DNA of 23,843 nt from CAZKXX01 sp964556705. GTDB lineage: Bacteria > Acidobacteriota > Terriglobia > UBA7540. The DNA is taken from NCBI GenBank assembly GCA_964556705.1, contig CAZKXX010000060.1, positions 1 to 23,843 of the forward strand, written 5' to 3'. Position 1 is the first letter of the stretch, and every line of letters starts with the position of its first letter. Made by a program: the position numbers and the translations under genes. Shown piece after piece: positions 1-6,639 of the stretch. Under the pieces are notes generated by a model that had not been told where the DNA came from, made no database searches, and saw nothing but the letters and a program-made list of their open reading frames with translations.

Positions 1-57
1 CAGGACGGCTTGCCGCTCCTGGCGGAAGTGACGAAGAAGAAAGTGAAGTTTACTTAA
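1..57 (+). CDS. 3' end of an upstream gene (partial)
   Basis: An open frame enters from the left edge and stops at TAA 55-57, giving a lysine-rich tail ending KKKVKFT. Too little is present to name a family. The reading is supported by the fact that a heptad-repeat element begins immediately after the stop and a strong rho-independent terminator follows at 221-264 on the same strand, which is what one expects downstream of a plus-strand gene. It could still be a chance open frame. Confidence 0.4.
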   Translation, partial: QDGLPLLAEVTKKKVKFT

Positions 58-197
58 GAGCAGGAGTCAGGAGACAGAAGGAAGAAACAACGTGCCAGGA
101 ACTTGCAGAATCGGGCCATCGGATGACGAAATCAGCGAATCGTCGTAGTGACCCGATGACTCGATTCACCGGCTCCTGATACCTGAAACCTGCTCTC
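58..197. repeat. Inverted 7-bp-period repeat element, locus 1
   Basis: The left arm (61-81) has CAGG at 61 and 68 and CAGA at 75, a 7-base period. The right arm has CCTG, the complement of CAGG, at 175, 182 and 189, again exactly 7 apart. The two arms are therefore inverted degenerate heptad arrays. Between them an inner imperfect palindrome (GAATCG near 107, CGATTC near 162) could form a hairpin. The element starts directly after the stop codon at 55-57. No coding capacity is seen inside. Confidence 0.65.
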
Positions 198-220
198 CGC
201 GGCTGACTGAAGTTCTCAGA

Positions 221-264
221 GGCCGCCGTGGCCCGAACCAATCGGGGGCGGCGGCCTTTTTGTT
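221..264 (+). terminator. Rho-independent terminator
   Basis: GGCCGCCG (221-228) pairs perfectly with CGGCGGCC (249-256), and the stem is followed by TTTTTGTTT. It faces the plus strand and fits the gene ending at 57. A possible GTG start for the next gene (228) falls inside this stem, which argues that the real start is the ATG at 273. Confidence 0.75.
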
Positions 265-272
265 TCGACGGG

Positions 273-1481
273 ATGAGCAACCCACCACAAATCGTTCGCC
301 GCGTCCGGTTCGGGCTTTTCACGTTCGACTTTTGCACCGCTGAGCTGCACAAGAACGGCCTCAAGATGCCTCTCGCCGGACAGCCTGCCGAAGTGCTCGC
401 CCTGCTGCTGGCGAGCCCGAAGGATCTGGTCAGGCGCGAAGAGCTGAAGAAACAACTCTGGAGCGGCAGCACGTTTGTGGACTTCGAGCACGGGCTCAAC
501 AAAGCGATCTACGGGATCCGAGAAGCGCTTGGCGACGACGCCAACAACCCGCGCTTTATCGAGACCCTGCCGAGGCGGGGATATCGGTTCATCTGCCCCG
601 TCGAACCGGTTGTCCCCGATCCTCCTCCCGATGGGAGCGGGGAAACCGGCGCACTTCGCCCCAACCCCGACAGGAGAGAAGAGAACGGTTTCGAAACCGG
701 GTCTCCTCCCTTGGGAAGAGGATGGTTCCTCGCTAACGGATCGGGCAAGGGGACAGCCGCGGCGGCAGACCTGAGAGCCGACCCTGACCCTCCCGCAGCG
801 GCGAACTCTGGTCGGCGACCGGAGACGGCGAGCGCAGTCCGCCGCTATGGCCGCCCCCTTGTTCTCCTCGCGCTTGCCCTGGGCGCCGCCGTCGCCGTCA
901 TTTTCTCCGCAAATGCCACGAGCCTGTGCGAGCGCACATCTGACGGAGCGGCGGGGCTTCTCCCCGTCCCGCCATGGCAGGGGCGACCGCGGGGGACGCC
1001 CGCGCGAATCGAATCCCTCGCCGTGCTGCCCTTCGAAAACCTGTCGCACGATTTCGTGCAAGAGTCTTTCGCAGATGGGATGACGGACGCGCTGATTTGC
1101 GAACTGGGAAAAGTCTCAACGCTGCGCGTCGTCTCACGGACTTCCGCGATGCAGTACAAGCGCACGAAAAAACGGCTGTCTGAAATCGCGCGCGAGTTGA
1201 ACGTGGATGCGGTCGTGGAAGGCTCGGTGCTCCGCTCCGGCGATCGCGTCAGAATTACCGCGCAGTTGATTGAGGCGGGGCCCGAAAGGCATCTCTGGTC
1301 AGAGAATTACAGGCGTGACGCTCAGGACGTCTTCGCCACTCAAAGTGAGGTGGCGCGGGAAATCGCAGAACAAGTGCAAGTCGCCGTAACTTCTCGCGAG
1401 AAAATTCGACTTACCGGCGCGCGCCCATCAAAGCCCAAGCCCGCAGACTCGTTTTTGAGGGCGGCGATTTGTGGGGAATAA
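273..1481 (+). CDS. Winged-helix (CadC-like) regulator with TolB/FlgO-like domain, C-terminally truncated
   Basis: The N-terminal ~100 residues form an OmpR/PhoB-type DNA-binding winged helix (FVDFEHGLNKAIYGIREAL then FIETLPRRGYRFICPV). A low-complexity linker and one membrane segment (LVLLALALGAAVAVIF) follow, then a periplasmic TolB-N/FlgO-like domain (SLAVLPFENLSHD, FADGMTDALI, VVSRTSAMQYK, ELNVDAVVEGSVLRSG, HLWSENY). Proteins of this layout normally continue into a long TPR region to roughly 650-800 residues; this one stops at 402 residues, just where the first TPR would begin. In a neighbouring frame the DNA after the last recognisable residues reads GRRFVGNK, close to the family's GRYFWNK, so a frameshift and decay of the 3' end is likely. 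ATG 273 is chosen because the upstream GTG 228 lies within a terminator stem. The ligand and targets are unknown. Confidence 0.8.
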   Translation: MSNPPQIVRRVRFGLFTFDFCTAELHKNGLKMPLAGQPAEVLALLLASPKDLVRREELKKQLWSGSTFVDFEHGLNKAIYGIREALGDDANNPRFIETLPRRGYRFICPVEPVVPDPPPDGSGETGALRPNPDRREENGFETGSPPLGRGWFLANGSGKGTAAAADLRADPDPPAAANSGRRPETASAVRRYGRPLVLLALALGAAVAVIFSANATSLCERTSDGAAGLLPVPPWQGRPRGTPARIESLAVLPFENLSHDFVQESFADGMTDALICELGKVSTLRVVSRTSAMQYKRTKKRLSEIARELNVDAVVEGSVLRSGDRVRITAQLIEAGPERHLWSENYRRDAQDVFATQSEVAREIAEQVQVAVTSREKIRLTGARPSKPKPADSFLRAAICGE

Positions 1482-1553
1482 GCTGGGCGGAAGGCCACCG
1501 ACCAAACCTCTCGGCCAAGTGACACTGCGCCTGCGATGAGGTGCGCTTGAAAT
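1482..1553 (+). pseudogene. Decayed 3' remnant of the winged-helix/TPR gene
   Basis: Read in a shifted frame, the bases around 1456-1553 give GRRFVGNKLGGRPPTK before a TGA, which resembles the GRYFWNK junction that opens the TPR part in full-length relatives. No TPR repeats can be read beyond it, so most of the domain appears deleted. The resemblance is short and by eye only. Confidence 0.35.
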
Positions 1554-1614
1554 CGGTCGACGAGAAGCGCTCTTCCGCTCGGGTTCAGCCACGGTTGACT
1601 TGAAACAGCAAAGC

Positions 1615-1691
1615 TGGCGGGGACGACGGGACTCGAACCCGCGACCTCATGCGTGACAGGCATGCGTTCTAACCAGCTGAACTACGTCCCC
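1615..1691 (-). tRNA. tRNA-Asp (GTC)
   Basis: Read on the minus strand the cloverleaf is complete: acceptor GGGGACG/CGTCCCC, D arm GTTC..GAAC, anticodon stem CATGC/GCATG around the loop CTGTCAC (anticodon GTC), T arm GCGGG-TTCGAGT-CCCGT, discriminator G, and an encoded CCA (complement of 1615-1617). It is the second tRNA of a minus-strand pair; the heptad element at 1698-1825 separates it from tRNA-Val. Confidence 0.95.
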
Positions 1692-1697
1692 GAAGAA

Positions 1698-1825
1698 CAG
1701 TGAGGAGTGAACAGTGACGAGTGACAAGCCACTGTGGAGTGAAATGAATTCGGGCTGCGTGTCGGCATCTCCCGCAGGGCCGTGAGCGGAGCGAAAGCCG
1801 CTTGTCACTCGTCACTCCCCACTGG
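1698..1825. repeat. Inverted 7-bp-period repeat element, locus 2, between two tRNA genes
   Basis: The left arm (1699-1729) is four consecutive heptads of the form (C/G)AGTGAN. The right arm (1800-1825) is the reverse complement, with about three heptads. The innermost 17 bases (1713-1729 and 1800-1816) are perfectly complementary. The core (1730-1799) is unique sequence with no gene seen. The element fills nearly the whole gap between tRNA-Asp and tRNA-Val; if the two are co-transcribed, it would form a long hairpin inside the precursor. Confidence 0.75.
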
Positions 1826-1838
1826 CCACGGTAGTCGG

Positions 1839-1912
1839 TGGGCGGTATCCGGCTCGAACGGATGACCTTCTGCTTGTAAGGCAGACGCTCTGACCAGCTG
1901 AGCTAACCGCCC
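1839..1912 (-). tRNA. tRNA-Val (TAC)
   Basis: On the minus strand: acceptor GGGCGGT/ACCGCCC, D arm GCTC..GAGC, anticodon stem TCTGC/GCAGA with loop CTTACAA (anticodon TAC, valine GTA codons), T arm ATCCG-TTCGAGC-CGGAT, discriminator A. The 3' end is followed by CCG, so CCA is not encoded, unlike the neighbouring tRNA-Asp. A good minus-strand promoter lies at 1991-2019. Confidence 0.95.
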
Positions 1913-1970
1913 GGAGCCGTCCAACCCTTTCCGCGCCGGCGCGCGACGCGCGCCACACAGCACGCGAATC

Positions 1971-1998
1971 TTGACACTTCCGAAACTCAGAATATACA
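1971..1998 (+). promoter_or_regulatory. Sigma-70-type promoter for the DUF507 pair
   Basis: TTGACA (1971-1976), 16-base spacer, TATACA (1993-1998). Transcription would start near 2005, just ahead of the first DUF507 gene (ATG 2038). The -10 element overlaps that of the minus-strand tRNA promoter. Confidence 0.65.
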
Positions 1999-2019
1999 CT
2001 AGCTGGCTTCGAGCGTCAA
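1991..2019 (-). promoter_or_regulatory. Sigma-70-type promoter for the tRNA-Val/tRNA-Asp pair
   Basis: Read on the minus strand: TTGACG (2019-2014), exactly 17 bases, TATATT (1996-1991). Transcription would start near 1984, about 70 bases before tRNA-Val. The -10 box shares bases with the plus-strand -10 box at 1993-1998, so the two polymerase footprints exclude one another. Confidence 0.6.
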
Positions 2020-2037
2020 GAATGAGGCCGCTGTCTG

Positions 2038-2316
2038 ATGCAGTTGCCGCGCGAATACGTCTCCTACATGGCCCGGCAGGTCCTGAAGCGCTTGTCCGAT
2101 TCCGGCCTGATCCAGTTTGACCAGCCGGAATACGTGCAGGAGGTCATCAATCAGGTCATGCTGGATGAAATCAGCGTCGAGGACCGGATCAACGACGAAG
2201 TGCGCAAAATTCTCGAGCACCACGGCGAGGAGATGAAGCGCGTGGGCGCGACTTACGAGGAGATGTTCAAGAAAGTGAAGCGCGAGCTGGTCCGCCAGCG
2301 CAAAGTCATCCTCTAG
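2038..2316 (+). CDS. DUF507 family protein (first copy)
   Basis: This 92-residue protein matches the DUF507 family by its opening LPREYVSYMARQVLKRL, the acidic middle (QPEYVQEVINQVMLDEISVEDRIN) and the charged end FKKVKRELVRQRKVIL. The family consists of small helical proteins, often encoded as tandem pairs, with no established biochemical role. It has no signal peptide or membrane segment and is presumably cytoplasmic. ATG 2038 is preceded by a weak GAGG about ten bases upstream. The second DUF507 gene follows after 17 bases, so the two are probably co-transcribed from the promoter at 1971-1998 and may form a heterodimer (inference). Confidence 0.85.
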   Translation: MQLPREYVSYMARQVLKRLSDSGLIQFDQPEYVQEVINQVMLDEISVEDRINDEVRKILEHHGEEMKRVGATYEEMFKKVKRELVRQRKVIL

Positions 2317-2333
2317 CCGTATTCCAGGGGTCG

Positions 2334-2633
2334 ATGAGACTGAGCCACGAGAAAGTCGTTCAACTTTCCCACCGCATCCTGGCCGCCATTCAGGAACTCG
2401 ACGAGGTCGAAATCTTCGACGAGCCCAATAACATTCGCACCGAAGTCGTGAAGATTCTGAACGACCTGTTGCTCGAAGAAGAGAAGCTCGACGCCGCGGT
2501 CCGGGCGCGCATCACTTCTCAGAAGCGCACGATCCCCGAAGGCAGCGCCGAGTGGGACATCCTCCACAGGAAATACTACGCGGACGAACTGCGCAAGCTG
2601 GGCATCACCCTGGGCCCGCCGCCGCGCGGCTGA
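2334..2633 (+). CDS. DUF507 family protein (second copy)
   Basis: This 99-residue protein is a diverged paralogue of the preceding gene. Its order of features is the same: a start of MRLSHEKVVQLSHRIL, a long charged helix around residues 25-65, and an end rich in basic and aromatic residues (WDILHRKYYADELRKLGI). AGGGG lies five bases before the ATG, a stronger ribosome site than that of the first copy. The short spacing implies one transcript. Function is unknown; pairing of two unequal DUF507 copies is seen elsewhere, which hints at a two-subunit assembly (inference). Confidence 0.85.
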   Translation: MRLSHEKVVQLSHRILAAIQELDEVEIFDEPNNIRTEVVKILNDLLLEEEKLDAAVRARITSQKRTIPEGSAEWDILHRKYYADELRKLGITLGPPPRG

Positions 2634-2685
2634 CCCCCGCCGTCACCGGTCGGCGCACACTCCGTCCCCGTCAGTTTTGCCGCTG

Positions 2686-2725
2686 AAAAAACAAGAAGGC
2701 CGTCCCGCATGAGTCGGGACGGCCT
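2686..2725 (-). terminator. Rho-independent terminator of the M48 protease gene
   Basis: AGGCCGTCCCG (2697-2707) and its perfect complement (2715-2725) form an 11-bp stem with a 7-base loop. On the minus strand the stem is followed by TTCTTGTTTTTT, so it ends the minus-strand M48 gene; there is no T run on the plus side. Confidence 0.8.
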
Positions 2726-2764
2726 CGGTTGGGTTGCCTGGCACGGAGGAGGAAACGAAAAACA

Positions 2765-3769
2765 TCAGTCGCGCCGTTTCAGGACCGGCGGCTGGTCGTC
2801 GTCGGCGCCTTCGCTCGGCTGGCCGGCGGACGGATCGCTGTCCGTCCTCTCTTCCATCTCGCGCTTGCGAAGCGTCGGCCCATCCTGCCGGTCGGACTTC
2901 TTGCGGTTGTTGATGACGATCTGAAGCCGCGACTTCACGTCCTCAAACTCCGAGGTCGAGACCAGATACTGCTCACGCTCGGGCAGCATGGTCTTGATGT
3001 CCTGCTCGGAAGCCAGAATGCGTTCCGGCGTCGGAGGGTGCGAGGCGAAGATCGTCGGAATCGTCCCCGGACTGCGCCGGTCCTGCTCGATGATCTTCGA
3101 GAAGAAGGTGATGTAGGCGTTCGGGTCGTAGCCCGCCTTGAACATGTATTGCAGGCCGAGCATGTCAGCTTCCGCCTCGGCGCCGCGGCTGAACTTCAGG
3201 AACGCCAGCGGCACGCCGTTCATGTAAGCCTCGATCACGCCGTAGTAAACCGGATACGACATGGGAATGAAGATGAGGGGCAGCAGCGCGTACTGGGCGA
3301 TCTGCGCCTTGGTCACCTGCGAGGCCCAGTGGCGCGCCGTAACGTGAGCGATTTCGTGGGCGATGACGCCCGCGACCTGCGCCTCTTCGTCGGCGGCGAG
3401 AATCAGCCCGCTGTTGACGTAGAGGAACCCGCCCGGCAGCGCGAAGGCGTTCAGTTCCGGCGAGTCGATCACTTTCACGGTGAGCGGAATCGTCAGGTCG
3501 GAGTTCCGCCCGATATTCTGCGCCAGCCGATTCACGTATTCGTTGACGACGGGATCTTGCAGGAGCTTCGCCGAGCGGTCGATCTCCGTCGAATACTGCT
3601 TGCCGATGGCGATCTCTTTCTCCTGCGAGACCAGGCTGCGTCGCGCTACGCGCCGCTCGCCGATCTTATCCACGTCTCGTTTGGGGTCCTTGTCCTTGGC
3701 CAGGACGGTCAATGGCAGGGCGGCGGCGAGGAAGATCGTCGCAAACCCGAGAGTCATTAGGCGTCTCAT
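2765..3769 (-). CDS. M48-family zinc metallopeptidase, exported
   Basis: The HEIAH zinc motif sits at residues 138-142, followed by a second conserved acidic segment (RGAEAEADMLG, about 197-207) that supplies the third ligand in this family. The N-terminus is a signal peptide (RRLMTLGFATIFLAAALPLTVLA). The 334-residue length and the sequence around both motifs (FALPGGFLYVNSGLI, SHPPTPER) fit the BepA/YfgC-like and Oma1-like group that degrades misassembled envelope proteins, though without the long C-terminal TPR region of BepA. Start ATG 3769 is chosen over the ATG at 3799 because AAGGAG lies eight bases upstream and a TATAAT promoter element (3800-3805) would place the upstream ATG outside the transcript. 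The C-terminal ~50 residues are highly charged and probably disordered. Confidence 0.88.
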   Translation of the reverse strand: MRRLMTLGFATIFLAAALPLTVLAKDKDPKRDVDKIGERRVARRSLVSQEKEIAIGKQYSTEIDRSAKLLQDPVVNEYVNRLAQNIGRNSDLTIPLTVKVIDSPELNAFALPGGFLYVNSGLILAADEEAQVAGVIAHEIAHVTARHWASQVTKAQIAQYALLPLIFIPMSYPVYYGVIEAYMNGVPLAFLKFSRGAEAEADMLGLQYMFKAGYDPNAYITFFSKIIEQDRRSPGTIPTIFASHPPTPERILASEQDIKTMLPEREQYLVSTSEFEDVKSRLQIVINNRKKSDRQDGPTLRKREMEERTDSDPSAGQPSEGADDDQPPVLKRRD

Positions 3770-3799
3770 CGGAGCGCTCCTTCCGCGAATGCTGACCAC

Positions 3800-3808
3800 A
3801 TTATATCA
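3800..3808 (-). promoter_or_regulatory. Extended -10 promoter of the M48 gene
   Basis: On the minus strand TGATATAAT gives an extended -10 element with a perfect TATAAT (3805-3800). No good -35 is visible, as is common for extended -10 promoters. The start of transcription near 3793 leaves a ~24-base leader. Confidence 0.55.
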
Positions 3809-3809
3809 G

Positions 3810-4083
3810 ACGACCTCGTTCCGTGCCGGGATTCCGGAATTTCTTTGCAGCCGCGCCCGGCGGCGGAAAAGTCCCCGGCGGGCCTCTCTCTTCTACGCCG
3901 GAGTGGCATCCTTTTGCGACTCGCACGGCGCGGCCCGCCAGGGAACTTCAGCCCGTTGCTATGGGCTTGGATTACATTGATAGCCGCGGGGTTGTCCGCT
4001 TCCGGCCGGTTTCGAGGCCTTGCCTCGAGCGAGATTCTCGCCAGCCCGCGGCCGCCCGGACGGGCACGGCCCCGCCGCGCCTA
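3810..4083. other. Intergenic region without a recognisable gene
   Basis: Divergent gap between the M48 gene and the small gene at 4193. It is GC-rich, with short palindromes such as ATTCCGGAAT (3831-3840). The open frames crossing it have no recognisable domain and no ribosome site. A promoter sits at its right edge (4084-4112). Confidence 0.5.
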
Positions 4084-4112
4084 TTGACTGTGCCGCCGCG
4101 CGCGACTAGAGT
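4084..4112 (+). promoter_or_regulatory. Sigma-70-type promoter
   Basis: TTGACT (4084-4089), exactly 17 bases, TAGAGT (4107-4112). Transcription would start near 4119 and serve the small gene at 4193 and probably the DedA-like gene behind it. Confidence 0.5.
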
Positions 4113-4192
4113 AGGTGTTTCTGTTCTTCAGGGCGCGACGTCCGTCGGCGGCGCGGGCAACCGCGGCAAATCCGCACAGGGAGCAACTCAAC

Positions 4193-4414
4193 GTGGCCGT
4201 TTCCTCGATCCTCCTGGGCCAGCTCTGGCGCTTGGACGAAACCGGAGATACCTGGCTGGTCACCAAGATCTATTCCGAAGCCTTTTCCTCTTACGCCATG
4301 CTCCGCAAGGTGGGCGGAGGCGATAAAGACGTCCGCCGCGTGCGCGTTGAAAAATCGGCCGAGGGGGTCGTGCTCCCCGGCTTCACGTTCACCCAGGAAT
4401 CGGAGGCTTTTTAG
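4193..4414 (+). CDS. Small protein of unknown function
   Basis: This 73-residue protein begins VAVSSILLGQLWRLDETG and ends PGFTFTQESEAF. I do not recognise a named family. GTG 4193 is preceded by AGGGAG nine bases upstream, which favours it over the longer frame that begins at 4115 and would start at the promoter's transcription start. The alternating hydrophobic and charged pattern (TWLVTKIYSEAFSSYAMLRKV) suggests a small beta-sheet domain rather than a membrane protein. It has neither a signal peptide nor cysteines. The DedA-like gene follows about 105 bases on in the same direction. Confidence 0.6.
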   Translation: MAVSSILLGQLWRLDETGDTWLVTKIYSEAFSSYAMLRKVGGGDKDVRRVRVEKSAEGVVLPGFTFTQESEAF

Positions 4415-4519
4415 CGGCGCGGCCCCGTGAAAACGCCCGGGGCGCGACGCGTCGCCCGCTCGCCCTTTGTCCCGGGGTCCCTGCCTCCCACACGGCCGCT
4501 CCGGGCCCGCTCTTCTCGC

Positions 4520-5134
4520 ATGCTCAAGCCCCTCATCGCCGCTCCCCGCCGCTGGCTGCGCAGCCTGTACGACTGGACGATCCACTGGTCGGAAACGGGC
4601 CAGAGTCTGGTCGCGCTTTTCGTCATCGCCGTCGTCGAGTCTTCCGTTTTTCCCATCCCGCCCGACGTCCTGCTGATTGCCATCGTCGCCGCCAGTCCCG
4701 CGCGCTGGTGGCGCGCCGCCGCGCTCTGCTCAGCCGGATCGGCGCTGGGCGGTGTCATCGGCTATGGCATCGGCGCGGCTTTCATGGCCGCGATCGGAGA
4801 ACGCATCATCGCTTTCTATCAGGTCCAGGCCCACTGGGACCGCGTGGTGGCGCTCTACCAGGGAGAGTGGGGCGTGTGGTTTCTCGCCGCCGCGGCGTTT
4901 ACGCCCATTCCCTATAAAGTGGCCACCATCGCCGCCGGCGCGACGGCGATGCCGTTCTGGCCGTTCTTCTTCGTCAGCCTCCTCGGACGCTCGGCTCGCT
5001 TCTTTCTGGTCGCCACGCTCCTCAAGATCTTCGGCCCGCCCATCCGCCGCGTCATCGAAGCTCATTTCGATACCGCGGCGATCATCTTCTTCGCACTTCT
5101 TCTGGGCGGATTCCTAGTCCTGCGATATTTTTGA
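4520..5134 (+). CDS. DedA/YqaA-type (SNARE-associated/VTT domain) membrane protein
   Basis: A 204-residue polytopic inner-membrane protein. It has hydrophobic segments at about residues 24-55, 65-90, 115-135, 145-165 and 185-204. The hallmark DedA motifs are present: an early acidic-proline segment (VVESSVFPIPPDVLLIA) and the re-entrant-loop sequence FTPIPYKVATIAAG followed by FFFVSLLGRSARFF. DedA proteins are implicated in flipping undecaprenyl-phosphate or phospholipid carriers across the membrane; the YqaA branch has a short form like this one. ATG 4520 is chosen because residues encoded upstream (from GTG 4427) are low-complexity and not membrane-like; no clear ribosome site is seen. Its last 21 bases overlap the 3' end of the convergent TPR gene. 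Confidence 0.82.
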   Translation: MLKPLIAAPRRWLRSLYDWTIHWSETGQSLVALFVIAVVESSVFPIPPDVLLIAIVAASPARWWRAAALCSAGSALGGVIGYGIGAAFMAAIGERIIAFYQVQAHWDRVVALYQGEWGVWFLAAAAFTPIPYKVATIAAGATAMPFWPFFFVSLLGRSARFFLVATLLKIFGPPIRRVIEAHFDTAAIIFFALLLGGFLVLRYF

Positions 5135-6562
5135 AGGGCCCGATTGCGCGAGTTCGCGGCAGCGGGCGCGGACGTCGGGGTCGTCGGGGGCGAGGCGTGT
5201 GGCGGCCTGACATTCTTCGAGCGCGGCTTCGCGGTCGCCGCGGGCCATGAGCAGCCCGGCCAGGACGAGTCGCGCCGGAGCGGAGCCCGGCTCGAGGCGC
5301 ACCGCCTCGCGGACCTCGGCAAGCGCCGCCTCGGCGTCCCGTCCCTTCAGAAAGACCGCTACGCCCAGCTTCAGGTGCGCGGCCGCCAGTTTGGATTCGT
5401 CCGCGTCGGGGCCGTCGGCGAAGCCCTCCACAGCCCGGCGGTACGCGGTGATCGCAGCGTCCAAATCGCCGCGCTCCTGAAGCGCCACGCCGAAAGAGAA
5501 CCACGCGTCGGGCAGGTCGGGGCGCAGGCTGAGCGCGGCCTGGTGTTCCGCAATCGCGGCGTCGAGGTCGCCCTTTTCGTGCAGCAGGCGGCCCAGGTTG
5601 TAGCGCGCTTCGGCCAGGTCCGGGTCGGCGCGCGCGGCGTTCTGATACTCGCGAAGTGCCGAGTCGAGATCACCCTGCTGCTCGTAGAGCGCCGCCAGGC
5701 CCAGCCGCGCCTGGGCCAGCGTGGGCCGAAGCGTCAGCGCGCGCCGAAACGCCGCCATCGCTTCCATCATCTCGCCTGATCGAGCCAGCGCCTTGCCAAG
5801 CCCGGCGTGCGCCTCCGGCGAGTCGGGGTTCAGGCGCACGGCCTCCCGATAGGCAACTGCGGCCCCGGCAAAGTCCTGCGCTTCGTACAGCCCGTTGCCG
5901 CGTTCGTAATGAAGAATTGCCGGATCGCGCGCCTCGAAGCGAACGGAGTCGAGGATGGGAGGGAAAAGGTTTGCGTCCTCGGGCCGGTAAAAGGCCTTGG
6001 CGAAATGGAGGTCCACGGCGACGCCGTCCTTCACCGTGCAGGCGAAAACGTTCCATTCCCGGATGCGCGACCCTTCGAGCTGCGCGACGTACTCAACGAG
6101 CAGCCACGCACCGCGCTCGAAAAACCGGACGTCCGTTTTCCGAATCGTCTCCTGCGGCCGGCAGCGCGCCATGCGCTCCGCGCGGCAGCGCTCCATCGTC
6201 GCCGATTCCGCATGGCGATCGAGCAGCAGGGTGAGGTTGGCCCCCGTCGTCTGGTGCGTCGCGACGCTGAGGCGTTCCTCTTTGGAAATCATGCCGTCAA
6301 TCGTCAGCACATAGCCCGGCAGCGAGACGACGAGTTCCCAGGGTTGACGCTCGAGTGAAGTGCGGAACAGGTCGAAGGCGAAGAGTTGCGGGACGGCAAG
6401 GAAAATCAGCGCGGCGCCGAAAAGGGATTTCGCAGCGCGGCAGGCCGCGGCATGGCGGGATGGAGCTCGCTGAAAATCCCTGCGCGTTGTCACAAGCCTC
6501 ACTCGAGGCCTTCGAACCTTCAACATGGGCATCCAGGACGGATCGCGCGCCCTCGGCTCCAT
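5114..6562 (-). CDS. Exported tetratricopeptide-repeat (TPR) protein
   Basis: About 482 residues. An N-terminal basic stretch and one hydrophobic segment (SLFGAALIFLAVPQLFAF) look like a signal peptide or anchor. A ~170-residue domain I do not recognise follows (ELVVSLPGYVLTIDG .. FARKAFYRPED-type region ending SVRFEARDP). The C-terminal half is at least seven TPRs with the usual W/Y-G-Y-A-F-A-P spacing (ALGKALARSGEMMEAMAAFRR, LYEQQGDLDSALREYQ and further copies). TPR arrays are protein-protein scaffolds. The start is uncertain: paired ATGs at 6565 and 6562, another at 6532, and a GTG nearer the signal sequence are all possible, none with a strong ribosome site. The gene follows bshB1 by 77 bases and may share its transcript. 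Its stop lies inside the convergent DedA-like gene. Confidence 0.75.
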   Translation of the reverse strand: MEPRARDPSWMPMLKVRRPRVRLVTTRRDFQRAPSRHAAACRAAKSLFGAALIFLAVPQLFAFDLFRTSLERQPWELVVSLPGYVLTIDGMISKEERLSVATHQTTGANLTLLLDRHAESATMERCRAERMARCRPQETIRKTDVRFFERGAWLLVEYVAQLEGSRIREWNVFACTVKDGVAVDLHFAKAFYRPEDANLFPPILDSVRFEARDPAILHYERGNGLYEAQDFAGAAVAYREAVRLNPDSPEAHAGLGKALARSGEMMEAMAAFRRALTLRPTLAQARLGLAALYEQQGDLDSALREYQNAARADPDLAEARYNLGRLLHEKGDLDAAIAEHQAALSLRPDLPDAWFSFGVALQERGDLDAAITAYRRAVEGFADGPDADESKLAAAHLKLGVAVFLKGRDAEAALAEVREAVRLEPGSAPARLVLAGLLMARGDREAALEECQAATRLAPDDPDVRARCRELAQSGPSKISQD

Positions 6563-6639
6563 CATACGCGATGCGCCCCGGAAAGGAACGGCGGCGCAAC
6601 TTCGGCGTGACGAAACAAATCCGCCGCCGCGCCGGAAAT

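Noticed and set aside
216..1061. Long minus-strand open frame opposite the winged-helix gene
   Set aside because: It is the antisense shadow of a well-recognised plus-strand gene in GC-rich DNA and has no recognisable domain.
2729..3760. Long plus-strand open frame opposite the M48 protease
   Set aside because: Arginine-rich shadow frame; the minus strand has the HEIAH motif, signal peptide, promoter and terminator.
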